DNA of 64,000 nt. Origin: Candidatus Poribacteria bacterium (lineage in GTDB: Bacteria > Poribacteria > WGA-4E > PCPOR2b). The notes below the pieces were generated by a model. That model did not search any database and was not told the origin of the DNA. It saw only the letters and a list, made by a program, of their open reading frames with translations. Positions 25,631-33,455 of this stretch are shown here, one piece after another. The stretch's first letter is position 1. Every line of letters starts with the position of its first letter. A program made the translations under genes and the position numbers. The stretch spans positions 115,818-179,817 of the forward strand of contig JAJECO010000084.1 in the NCBI GenBank assembly GCA_022822005.1, given 5' to 3'.

Positions 25631-26476
25631 ATGATTGTAGTCACAGGAGCTGCAGGGCGACTTGGTAGACGGGTCGTCCAACGCCTCATCGGAAAGGGAT
25701 ATGATGTACTGGGCACAGACCGTGTACCGCATAGCGAGTCGCCATCGCCCTTTGTTCAAGCGGATCTCTGCAACGCCGAAGAAGTAACGGAACTGTTGAC
25801 AGGCACAGAGGCGGTCATTCACATGGGGGCGATTCCGGGTCCAAGGAGTGATGCCCCACAGGAGGTATCCGAAAACAATGTCCAGAGTACATTCAACGTT
25901 CTCTGGGCAGCAGCGGACAAAAAACTCCGACGGGTGGTGTTCTCCTCCAGTGCCTTTGCCATGGGTTGGGCGCATGATCCGCGCGCCTTTGTGCCGTTGT
26001 ACCTACCCCTCAACGAAGCACATCCAATGATGCCCTTTGAACCTTACGGATTGTCGAAACAAATCGGTGAGTGTATCGGCGAGATGGTCGCCCGAAGTTC
26101 GGGGACCTCTGTCGCAAGCCTCCGCTTCACGAATGTCGTTCCGCCAGAGCGACAGGCTGAATTTCCCTGGCCCGCGCCCACACCCGATAATCCAACCACA
26201 CTGGTGATGTGGGCCTATGCCGATCCCCGCGACGTAGCGGATGCCCATGTACTGGCACTTGAGGCAGACCTGAAGGGGCACGAACCATTTTTGCTCGCTC
26301 AACCGACCACTCGATTCCTTGAGCCAACAACGGAACTGATTAAACAAAATTTCGGGGATCGCGTCGAGATTCGTGGAGGGCTTAGCGGAAATGCAAGTGT
26401 CATCAGTACAGAGAAGGCACAACGAATGCTCGGTTTCAAACCGAAATACAATTGGAAAACATCTATAGAGGAATAG
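25631..26476 (+). CDS. NAD-dependent epimerase/dehydratase (SDR extended family)
   Basis: 281 residues from the ATG at 25631, which has GAGAGGAG eight bases upstream and begins directly with the Rossmann strand MIVVTGAAGRLGRRVV (GxxGxxG). The catalytic set is Ser in VFSSSAFAMG and YGLSK (YxxxK). Typical substrates are nucleotide sugars, uronates or related polyols; the short length and C-terminal MLGFKPKYNW fit the uronate dehydrogenase/epimerase-like branch, but the substrate is not fixed. A frame extending upstream to 25520 would include the promoter. The PhyH gene begins four bases after its stop, so the two are translationally coupled and probably act in one pathway. Confidence 0.92.
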   Translation: MIVVTGAAGRLGRRVVQRLIGKGYDVLGTDRVPHSESPSPFVQADLCNAEEVTELLTGTEAVIHMGAIPGPRSDAPQEVSENNVQSTFNVLWAAADKKLRRVVFSSSAFAMGWAHDPRAFVPLYLPLNEAHPMMPFEPYGLSKQIGECIGEMVARSSGTSVASLRFTNVVPPERQAEFPWPAPTPDNPTTLVMWAYADPRDVADAHVLALEADLKGHEPFLLAQPTTRFLEPTTELIKQNFGDRVEIRGGLSGNASVISTEKAQRMLGFKPKYNWKTSIEE

Positions 26477-26480
26477 CGCG

Positions 26481-27302
26481 ATGAATGAGCACGAAAAATA
26501 TCTTTTCGATCTCAACGGTTACATAGTTGTCGAGAACGTCCTAACCCCCGATGAAGTGGCGTTGTGCAATGAGGCGATAGATCATCATTCGGAGAGCATC
26601 CGTGAGCGAGTCGGAGAACTTTCACTGTCAGGCGGTTCCGATGCATTGGAAGGAATCACGGGACGCGGTGATCTCGGCGGGATGTTGGGCTGGGAAAAAC
26701 CGTGGTGCGAACCGTTCCGAGATATGCTTGCCCACCCCAAAATCGTGCCGTATCTTCACGGCATCTTGGGAAAAGGATTCCGAATGGACCACAATCCCGG
26801 CTTGATTACTATGCGTAAGGGGGCGGAAGGACATGTGTTCCACGGTTCCTCTGGTCCAGGCTTCGACCCACACCAGTATTACATCTTCAAAGATGGAAGG
26901 ATGCACTGCGGATTAACCGTGGTGGCGTGGCAACTCGCTGATGTCAATCCGGGAGATGGCGGACTCTGCTTAATTCCGGGGAGCCACAAAGGCAACCTTC
27001 CTTGTCCTCCTGAAATGAAACGCTATGAGATGTATCAAGAACACATTCGGCAGGTTACAGGCAAAGCCGGCGACGTTGTTATTTTTACGGAAGCCACCAC
27101 ACACGGAACGCTGCCTTGGAAGGCAGACCATCAACGGCGTTCTCTGCTTTTCCGATACTCGCCGGGCAATTTGGCATACGCCAAAGGCTACTTCCCCAAT
27201 TGGCCCCAGTCAATGCTTGAAGGGTTGACACCGGAACAGAGGGCGGTATTGGAACCACCTTATCACACACGACTCGACCGTCCTGTTCTGGAAGACGCAT
27301 AG
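26481..27302 (+). CDS. PhyH-family protein with HxS at the iron-carboxylate position
   Basis: 273 residues. YLFDLNGYIVVENVLTPDEV, the core LADVNPGDGGLCLIPGSH and the distal TTHGTLPW (His208) mark the family. The proximal site reads GHVFHGSSG: His121-Gly122-Ser123, again without Asp or Glu. Sequence and motif spacing are close to domain 2 of the protein at 14840, which defines a GH(A/V)(L/F)H(A/G)(A/S)G subgroup. Either iron binding uses another acid (Asp129 is near), or the open site holds water or an anion. The last 40 residues end LTPEQRAVLEPPY, like the protein at 14030. It is coupled to the epimerase gene four bases upstream. Confidence 0.9.
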   Translation: MNEHEKYLFDLNGYIVVENVLTPDEVALCNEAIDHHSESIRERVGELSLSGGSDALEGITGRGDLGGMLGWEKPWCEPFRDMLAHPKIVPYLHGILGKGFRMDHNPGLITMRKGAEGHVFHGSSGPGFDPHQYYIFKDGRMHCGLTVVAWQLADVNPGDGGLCLIPGSHKGNLPCPPEMKRYEMYQEHIRQVTGKAGDVVIFTEATTHGTLPWKADHQRRSLLFRYSPGNLAYAKGYFPNWPQSMLEGLTPEQRAVLEPPYHTRLDRPVLEDA

Positions 27303-27334
27303 CGACCTCCCCACTGAGTGCGCCTTATAGACAA

Positions 27335-28222
27335 CTAACCAACGAACTCGTCGTAAATCGCTTTGGAGACAGCAGCAAGGCCCCCATCTACACTCAGTCG
27401 ATCGCCAGCCCTTATCTGCTTCGCCATAATCGCCACAGTGTATGGACCGGTGGGCGAAAACACAATGCCAACATCACACCGGACACTCTGGTAACTGCCT
27501 GTTTTGTGGGCGACCACCGTTCCAGAAGGGAGTGCGTGCGGAATAACCGTGCTCAACTGCTGGCGCTTGAGGATATCCAAAACCGCCTCTCGTGACTGGG
27601 GTGAGAGGATATCGCCACTGTAGATTAACTCCAACAAACGACACATATCGTCAGGTGACGACACATCAGACTTGTCTTCGGAGAAGCCATCGCCCTCTAA
27701 CACAAACTCCCGGTTTTTCAGACGATCCGACGCCAACTGATAGGTATGGTCGGGGTTTTCCACCTCAAGTCCAGTAATGCTGTAGAGCAATTCCCGGCAC
27801 GGCATCGGAATATGGGTGCGATTCAACCCCAATCTCTGCATCGTGTCGTTAATATTGTCCCCGCCAACTCGGTGGTAAAGTATATCGGTGGCGGTATTAT
27901 CGCTGATGATAATCATGAGCATTGCCAAGTCGTGAACCGTCGGCTGAAGCCCAACCGATAGCTCCTTGAGGACGCCAGACCCCGGCACCCGTAGGGCATC
28001 GGTCAGATCGACGCGTTGGTTCACGTCAATAACACCCGCATCAACCTGCCGATACAATTCCACCAATAACGGCACCTTCAGCGTACTCGCTGTGAAAAAT
28101 ATGGTATCGGCGTTATGGTCAATACACTCGCCTGTCTCCAGATGTTTCGCGGCGACCCCGACAATCCCACCTGTCTCCGCCGCAAAATCTTGGATTGTAG
28201 ACATCATACCTGATTCAGCCAT
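27335..28222 (-). CDS. Class-A-beta-lactamase-like serine hydrolase without signal peptide
   Basis: 295 residues from the ATG at 28222, chosen because GGAGGAG lies four bases upstream; a frame starting at 28243 has no ribosome site. The active-site set of the beta-lactamase/transpeptidase fold is intact: Ser46-x-x-Lys49 (TASTLKV), SDN at 106-108 (IIISDNTATD) and KTG at 240-242 (AHKTGSYQS). The ExxxN omega-loop motif that deacylates class A enzymes is not clear (GLEVENPDH is the nearest). No signal peptide or lipobox is visible, so the product would be cytoplasmic, unusual for a beta-lactamase. It may be a peptidase or esterase of the same fold. Its neighbours are PhyH genes, with no regulator of the AmpR or BlaI type. 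Confidence 0.85.
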   Translation of the reverse strand: MAESGMMSTIQDFAAETGGIVGVAAKHLETGECIDHNADTIFFTASTLKVPLLVELYRQVDAGVIDVNQRVDLTDALRVPGSGVLKELSVGLQPTVHDLAMLMIIISDNTATDILYHRVGGDNINDTMQRLGLNRTHIPMPCRELLYSITGLEVENPDHTYQLASDRLKNREFVLEGDGFSEDKSDVSSPDDMCRLLELIYSGDILSPQSREAVLDILKRQQLSTVIPHALPSGTVVAHKTGSYQSVRCDVGIVFSPTGPYTVAIMAKQIRAGDRLSVDGGLAAVSKAIYDEFVG

Positions 28223-28268
28223 CTGACTCCTCCACTCATTCATCTCTTAGGGATACGGTGTTCCTTAT

Positions 28269-29003
28269 CTAAAACCGTTCCAGCAGCAACTTGGTAATTG
28301 GATTGGGACGACTGTAGTATTTCCGCGTGGCGTCGTCCTTACTTTCTGAAAGTCGACGCGGGAAAATGGTATAATTGCTCAAGTAGCGATCCGTCGTACG
28401 ACCACAGTAGAGATGAATCGTCCGACGTTCTGCGAAGGTCTGTCGGACATTTCCAGCATGGAACATTATCGCGTTGAACAGGACAGCCGTGCCAGCGGCG
28501 CCGGTGATGTGATCCGCTTGCGCAAGATCGTAAGCGTCAAGCGGCTGCTCTCTGGTATGCGCCGAACCGGGCAAAACGCTAAAGGTATGCGTCGTGTCGT
28601 CCACATCGTTCAGGTAGAAGACAACGGATATGTATGGGGTAGAATGGGGAATTTCACTCGCGCCACTGCCGACATCGCGGTGCCAACGGCAACTGGTGGG
28701 ACCATCGGGATTGGGGCGACGAATCCGTACCGAATGCTCTTCCGCACATAAATCGGGTCCCATAATCGCCTCCAGCAGCGGCAACAGCCGAGGTGGACGC
28801 ATGGTGAAATCAATTTCTGGGTGTGTAATCAGCAGATGGACATTGAGTTGGTAATGCCCGTCTTCCCGCTCAAACCAATTCGCTGGATTCTCGACAAGAT
28901 CTCGATCTATGATTTCATTGATAGTACGAACCTCATCAGGGGATAAGGCATCAGGGACAACGACATAATCGTTTTCCTGATAAAATTCCAATAGTTCTTT
29001 CAT
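28269..29003 (-). CDS. PhyH-family Fe(II)/2-oxoglutarate oxygenase, complete triad
   Basis: 244 residues, a compact family member. It opens LLEFYQENDYVVVPDALSPDEV. The triad is present: His108-Arg-Asp110 (CRWHRDVGSG) and distal His182 (IMFHAGNVRQTF), with the Arg pair (AERRTIHLY) following. The beta-core reads YLNDVDDTTHTFSVLPGSAH. The C-terminus is basic (SRPNPITKLLLERF). AAGGA eight bases before the ATG supports the start. It is divergent from the ankyrin gene; the AT-rich gap contains a 12-bp palindrome TAACATATGTTA (29023-29034) that might be an operator. It lies 46 bases upstream of the serine hydrolase gene, so the two may be co-transcribed. Confidence 0.92.
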   Translation of the reverse strand: MKELLEFYQENDYVVVPDALSPDEVRTINEIIDRDLVENPANWFEREDGHYQLNVHLLITHPEIDFTMRPPRLLPLLEAIMGPDLCAEEHSVRIRRPNPDGPTSCRWHRDVGSGASEIPHSTPYISVVFYLNDVDDTTHTFSVLPGSAHTREQPLDAYDLAQADHITGAAGTAVLFNAIMFHAGNVRQTFAERRTIHLYCGRTTDRYLSNYTIFPRRLSESKDDATRKYYSRPNPITKLLLERF

Positions 29004-29135
29004 GGGATTTTTCCTTGATACTTAACATATGTTATAATTGTATCCATCATTTCACATTTTGCAACGATTGATGCACAGTGAACTAAGTTACCACCTATTG
29101 AAAATCCACTGGTTTTCCGTTAAAAAGGAGAAGAA

Positions 29136-29975
29136 ATGAACCAAGAACTCATCGAACGTTGGCAAACAGAATTTGAAAAAGCAGATGCAGAGACAGTCCG
29201 ACAGATGCTCGCTGAAGCGCCGGAACTCGTAAACGTGAAAGTGAACCACACATCACAAAATGGGAGAATCAGGCAGTGGGGACCGCTCTTTAGCGCAAGC
29301 ATCAACCTCAAAAGCCTTGATAAGGTCAAGGCACTTGTAGAGGCAGGGGCGGACGTAAACAACAGCGACCTCGGTACACATTGGCCCAGCACCGATTATG
29401 AGATTAATCGGTATCTTCTCACCCAAGGAACGGAGGTCAATCAGCCGTGCTATCTTGGGTTCCATGCGGTCGGTGTCACCGACTTCGATTCCTTCTTACT
29501 CATGATGGAAAATGGACTGGATCCGAATTTCGCATGGCTCTACAACGGCGAAACTTTGCTCCATGTTCAAGCACGCCACGATGACGATACCCACCTCGCA
29601 CAAGCCTATATCCTAATTAAAGCGGGCGCAGATGTCAACCCACAAGTGCTGAGCGGACTTGATGACGAGCCCATTATGGATAACGAGCATTTCGTGCAAT
29701 ACGGCAAGGAGACACCGCTACATTTCGCCGCACGGTTGGGCAACCTGCGGATGGTTCGGATGCTACTCGACCACGGTGCCAATCCATCGCTAAAAACGGT
29801 CAGCCGAATGAGTGAGCCGAAGCAATTTGCCGAATGGACGGATGAGGTCACATCACTGATCTGGCCCCTGCGCGAATTCAAGAGGGTGGTGTTTCAGCCC
29901 TATGAAGGGGAAACGCCACTTAACATGGCATTGCGTGAAGGTAATGAAGAAATTGCCAACATACTCAAGCGATAA
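29136..29975 (+). CDS. Ankyrin-repeat protein
   Basis: 279 residues. Ankyrin units are recognisable by LLxxGADxN-type ends: KVKALVEAGADVNNSDLG, QAYILIKAGADVNPQV, TPLHFAARLGNLRMVRMLLD followed by HGANPSLK, and a last ETPLNMALREGNEEIANIL. About six repeats cover most of the chain; the N-terminal helix (IERWQTEFEKADAETVRQML) begins the stack. No signal peptide, so cytoplasmic. A strong AAGGAG precedes the ATG. Ankyrin repeats bind proteins; the partner is unknown. The adjacent CotH-ankyrin gene on the other strand, with its stop only 48 bases away, may share ancestry. Confidence 0.88.
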   Translation: MNQELIERWQTEFEKADAETVRQMLAEAPELVNVKVNHTSQNGRIRQWGPLFSASINLKSLDKVKALVEAGADVNNSDLGTHWPSTDYEINRYLLTQGTEVNQPCYLGFHAVGVTDFDSFLLMMENGLDPNFAWLYNGETLLHVQARHDDDTHLAQAYILIKAGADVNPQVLSGLDDEPIMDNEHFVQYGKETPLHFAARLGNLRMVRMLLDHGANPSLKTVSRMSEPKQFAEWTDEVTSLIWPLREFKRVVFQPYEGETPLNMALREGNEEIANILKR

Positions 29976-30022
29976 TGACAAATGAGTCTGTCAAACCTAG
30001 ATCGCGCTTTGAACAAGAAAGA

Positions 30023-32260
30023 CTAGTGTTCTGAGCTGTGTTGGCGAAGGATCTCAATGATTTTGGTTCTGCCGATTTTTACCTTTTCTGCATCCACTTT
30101 TATTTCCAACAATCCTGCGATAAACCCGGTAGTCTCCCAGTCCACCACCGAGACATCAAGCGGGGTTTCGTCCCTGTAGTTCTTTGGGTTGACCTCCGCC
30201 CCCCTCTGAATCAGCAGTTCAGCGATTTCGGTGTGACCGAGAAAAGCTGCACTGTGCAATGGCGTGCTACCATCCCGACTCTTCGCATTGACATCGGCAC
30301 CGTTCTCGATTAAAAATTGAGCGATTTTCGCCTCGTTCAGAAGTGTCGCCCATGATAAGGCAGTCACTCCAAATTCACTATCTTCGGCATTGATATCCGC
30401 ACCGTTCGCCAACTGTTCCTTGACGGCTCCGAGCCCCCCGCTCCTGACGGCATTACATAAGGCATCACTCTCACTTCTTGTATTTGTTGAGGCACCGCGT
30501 TGGCGGATCAACTCAACAACTTCGGCTCTGCCGGTTTCTATCTTTTCCCTATCCACCTTTATCTTCAGCAATCCAGCAATGAAGACAGTGGTCTCCCAAT
30601 CCACCCCTGTAGCATCTAGAGGTGTACCACCATCCCCATTCCTAATATTGATATCTGCGCCATTCTCAAGCAGCAGCTCAGCCGCTTTATATTGACCGAG
30701 AAAAGCCGCGTTGTGTAACGGTGTCCCACCATCCCGATTCCTCGCATTGACATCCGCATCCGCCTCAAGTAGCAGCGCAACAATTTCAGTGTGTCCGAAC
30801 AACGCAGCCAACGATAAGGCTGTCGAACCGAATGTACTATCCTTGGCATTGATATCCACACCTTTAGCCAAGTGTCCCCTGATCGCCTTGATGTTTCCGA
30901 ATGCAGCAGCACTCCAGATGTCGTTTCCGGGGGACTTTGCCTGTCTTTTCGACCAATCATCTTCCCTCGTAACAAACGGCTCACTTGGAACCGCTCTCCA
31001 CTCCGGCATGCCGTCCGCGATCTCCTTCATTATATCCGCACGACGTTCGCGGATAAATCTCCGCGTCTCTTCCAGTGCCGTCGCACGTGAATAGGTTTTG
31101 CCTTCGTCCCTATCGCCAAAGAAGCGTTGGGCATCGGCCAAGTGCGGTTCAACCATAGCATCGATTCGGTCAATTTCGGCTAACAACTCCTCCTCATTCC
31201 AATGGTTTTCAAGAATACCCATCATCGCCTTGGCGTAATGTTCTCGACCAGATTTTTGTTGATAAAGTTTATGGGTGAGCAAGCCTTGGGTTTTCACAGA
31301 GATAGGGGCGCCCGGTTTGTTGTGATGTTCGAGTTTGCTGTGCTTGACAAAGAGCGAATCCGCGCCCCAAGGTAAGAAATGAAATTTGTCGGTATCTGGA
31401 TTGAGATAGATGAAAAAATTGTTGTTGTTCCCAGAGTAGCCGTCCCAAAAACCGAGCAGCCCTTCCACCGCCCAAAATGTGTAGAACGCATCGAGGTCAA
31501 CTAACTCGCCGATTGCCCCCTCAATGTTTCTATCCTTGCTTTCAAGAACCTCGATGAGTTGTTGAATCTTCTCCCGTCCCGGTCCGTCCTTACCAGTTTT
31601 GCGCTCGAAACTGCCCAACCAACCCTCGTGAAAGTCGACATAGGGTCCCTCGTACAAGGTACCGTCGTCAGTGCCGAAGGCGCGCCTGAGAAACGACCTG
31701 CGAACCGTCTCCACATGCGAATAAACCCCAAGGTTTTTTCCATTAACTGTTACCTTCGCATACGCACAGCGCGGGGCAGGCGAGCCGGCGGCATTAAACA
31801 GAGCATACCCCATGAATTGGCTCATCAGACCGACGTCCTGTTGGTTGTTGTTAAAGGTCAGGTTGGTCAAGCCTTCAATACCGGCGTCTTTGTCGGTGTG
31901 ATTCAGCTTGATTTTGAGTGAGGGGCGCGTGGTACTTAGCGAACCAAGAAATCCTTTCTTGCGAAGCCCAACATTCGGAAATACCACGCCATCAATCGTT
32001 ACGCTTGCATCAACGTAGGTGTAAGGTCCTTCAGGTGGGGCAACTTTGCGGCTCTCGTGCAGTACCGAGTAGAAATCACGTGTCTGATAACGAATCGTAT
32101 CCCAATCCTTATCCGCAACCGTGATCTGTACATCCAGCACCCGATCGGTCGGGAAGATGTCGTCTAAGGTTAATTCCTCGGCTGACACACAGTTTAGAAT
32201 AATACAAAAACAGAACACTACTATTAAGCCAATCTTCAATGGCATCCGATTTAATTTCAC
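30023..32260 (-). CDS. Secreted CotH kinase-domain protein fused to two ankyrin blocks
   Basis: 745 residues from a GTG with AAAGGA eight bases upstream. Signal peptide (GLIVVFCFCIILNCVSA). Residues about 35-400 are a CotH-type kinase domain: VLDVQITVADKDWD, VGLRKKGFLGS, TNLTFNNNQQDVGLMSQFMGY, GVYSHVETV, NNNNFFIYLN, LPWGADSLF. CotH proteins are atypical kinases, phosphorylating spore-coat proteins in Bacillus; the usual PWDxD reads PWGAD here. Residues about 455-745 hold ankyrin repeats in two copies of one block, each ending VDWETTxFIAGLL-x-IKVD. CotH plus ankyrin in one exported chain is an unusual architecture. A role in surface protein modification or recognition is inference. Confidence 0.88.
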   Translation of the reverse strand: MKLNRMPLKIGLIVVFCFCIILNCVSAEELTLDDIFPTDRVLDVQITVADKDWDTIRYQTRDFYSVLHESRKVAPPEGPYTYVDASVTIDGVVFPNVGLRKKGFLGSLSTTRPSLKIKLNHTDKDAGIEGLTNLTFNNNQQDVGLMSQFMGYALFNAAGSPAPRCAYAKVTVNGKNLGVYSHVETVRRSFLRRAFGTDDGTLYEGPYVDFHEGWLGSFERKTGKDGPGREKIQQLIEVLESKDRNIEGAIGELVDLDAFYTFWAVEGLLGFWDGYSGNNNNFFIYLNPDTDKFHFLPWGADSLFVKHSKLEHHNKPGAPISVKTQGLLTHKLYQQKSGREHYAKAMMGILENHWNEEELLAEIDRIDAMVEPHLADAQRFFGDRDEGKTYSRATALEETRRFIRERRADIMKEIADGMPEWRAVPSEPFVTREDDWSKRQAKSPGNDIWSAAAFGNIKAIRGHLAKGVDINAKDSTFGSTALSLAALFGHTEIVALLLEADADVNARNRDGGTPLHNAAFLGQYKAAELLLENGADINIRNGDGGTPLDATGVDWETTVFIAGLLKIKVDREKIETGRAEVVELIRQRGASTNTRSESDALCNAVRSGGLGAVKEQLANGADINAEDSEFGVTALSWATLLNEAKIAQFLIENGADVNAKSRDGSTPLHSAAFLGHTEIAELLIQRGAEVNPKNYRDETPLDVSVVDWETTGFIAGLLEIKVDAEKVKIGRTKIIEILRQHSSEH

Positions 32261-32365
32261 CTATTCAATCCTTTCTGAGAACACTTTCGTCCGCCATGTT
32301 GACGCAATCTATTCTACATTAGTTTAGCCAACTCGTGTGCAAAACATTACCGTTTTCCTAAAATA

Positions 32366-32399
32366 ACGTAAGTTGCCGGTATCAACTAGCAACTTACGT
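32366..32399. repeat. Solo hairpin related to family C ends
   Basis: ACGTAAGTTGC (32366-32376) and GCAACTTACGT (32389-32399) are exact inverted repeats with a 12-nt loop. The arms match the terminal repeats of the family C elements near 7.4-9.5 kb, so this looks like an element reduced to its two ends. Lying just after the stop of the lipoprotein gene (32446, minus strand), it could also act as a terminator. Confidence 0.65.
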
Positions 32400-32445
32400 C
32401 AAATCAGTATAAAGATTCAATGATGCAGCACAGATCCACTAAGCC

Positions 32446-32859
32446 TTACAGATTATGCTCATATTTGATAAAAATCGCTTTAATCTGTCTCTCTTCTTCG
32501 GTACTTGTGACCGTGATAGCCGCTATGCTGCGCTTCTTTTTTTCTTGTTGTGTTTCTTCATTGTATGTGGTTGTCTCTCCTGTTTGTATCCGATCGAATC
32601 CGTGAACAACGATTCCATCGGCACCCTTCTCGCGTGCTTTCGCTTCCAGTTTCTTCTGTAAGTTTTCTACGCTGATACCCTCATGCGCTTGTGCAATAAC
32701 ATGCCCCATCACCCGATAATCTTCCCTTATATCCGCTTCTGAAAAGTAAAGATCCACATGGGTGGTAGGCGAGTAAGATTGTCCAATATAGTCAATCTTG
32801 GCGCAAGCGGCAACGAATAGGACGACTAATGATAGGAGCGAAACGGCATATCTAAACAT
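32446..32859 (-). CDS. Small lipoprotein of unknown function
   Basis: 137 residues from the ATG at 32859, which has GGAGG eight bases upstream; the frame continues upstream but without a site. Residues 1-20 (FRYAVSLLSLVVLFVAAC) are a lipoprotein signal with a VAAC lipobox. The mature part is small: YSPTTHVDLYFSEADI, YRVMGHVIAQAHEG, KKLEAKAREKGADGIVVHGF, and a Lys-rich linker before a final strand AIFIKYEHNL. This looks like an alpha/beta heteromer-type domain, but I cannot name the family. Membrane-anchored on the periplasmic side or outer membrane. It is upstream of the CotH gene on the same strand (gap 185 bases, with a hairpin). Confidence 0.78.
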   Translation of the reverse strand: MFRYAVSLLSLVVLFVAACAKIDYIGQSYSPTTHVDLYFSEADIREDYRVMGHVIAQAHEGISVENLQKKLEAKAREKGADGIVVHGFDRIQTGETTTYNEETQQEKKKRSIAAITVTSTEEERQIKAIFIKYEHNL

Positions 32860-33196
32860 GATAATCCTCCATGAAAGTGAATTTGGTGAGTTAATCGGTT
32901 CTGTAAACACTTTAGCAAAGCCAGATAAAACCTGATGTCCCGGTCACTGGCTTCATCAACCACAAGCAATTTAGATACCACCGTTATCTTAATCACCTAA
33001 AATAATAGTGCAGGGACTCAGTTCCCCATCAAATTTCCCCTCTCTGGGCGATTTTGTATCTACTTTCAACATACGCTGTAATTTCAAAAGGCATTTCCAT
33101 TTATAAAGAAATTGTTGGAACTCTGCCACATCAGCGTTGCAAAAATGCTACAAATAGCGCTTCAAACCAGCTTCTCCTTATATTCCTAAGATCTCT

Positions 33197-33356
33197 TATG
33201 GTGAACGATATAAATATGTGGACGTTCACCAATAGTGCTCCTTATCGAAGACTCATCAAGTCCCCCTGGCAAGTGGTACATCCCGATTTATCGGGGGGGG
33301 ATTTAGGGGGTTGGTTGTGCAGTGGGAATGTCTAAGTAACTCGAAAATCTACCATA
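33197..33356. repeat. Dispersed repeat family A, copy 4
   Basis: Starts TATGGTGAACGATATAAATA, has ATGTGGACGTTCACCAATA, a variant core (CCCCCTGGCAAGTGG, then an inserted CCCGATTTATCGGG hairpin, GGATTTAGGGGGTTG) and ends AAAATCTACCATAA like the copy at 24234. Confidence 0.85.
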
Positions 33357-33385
33357 AATTACCCTGCCCTATACCCGAACCCCTA

Positions 33386-33414
33386 TTGACAGGCTCATAC
33401 TGAAATTGTAAAAT
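33386..33414 (+). promoter_or_regulatory. Near-consensus sigma-70 promoter upstream of the APH gene
   Basis: TTGACA (33386-33391), exactly 17 bp, TAAAAT (33409-33414). The APH ATG follows 41 bases after the -10 box. This is the closest match to consensus that I found in the window. Confidence 0.65.
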
Positions 33415-33455
33415 GGTGATTTATACCATCCAATCACAAGCATAGGTCCTATTGA

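Larger units (their letters stand above)
32860..33455. other. Intergenic region with family A repeat and strong promoter
   Basis: Divergent gap between the lipoprotein and the APH gene. No gene before 33197. A family A repeat lies at 33197-33356 and a near-consensus promoter at 33386-33414. Confidence 0.7.

Noticed and set aside
29023..29034. 12-bp palindrome TAACATATGTTA as an operator
   Set aside because: Short AT-rich palindromes are common by chance; mentioned with the PhyH gene but not called as a site.
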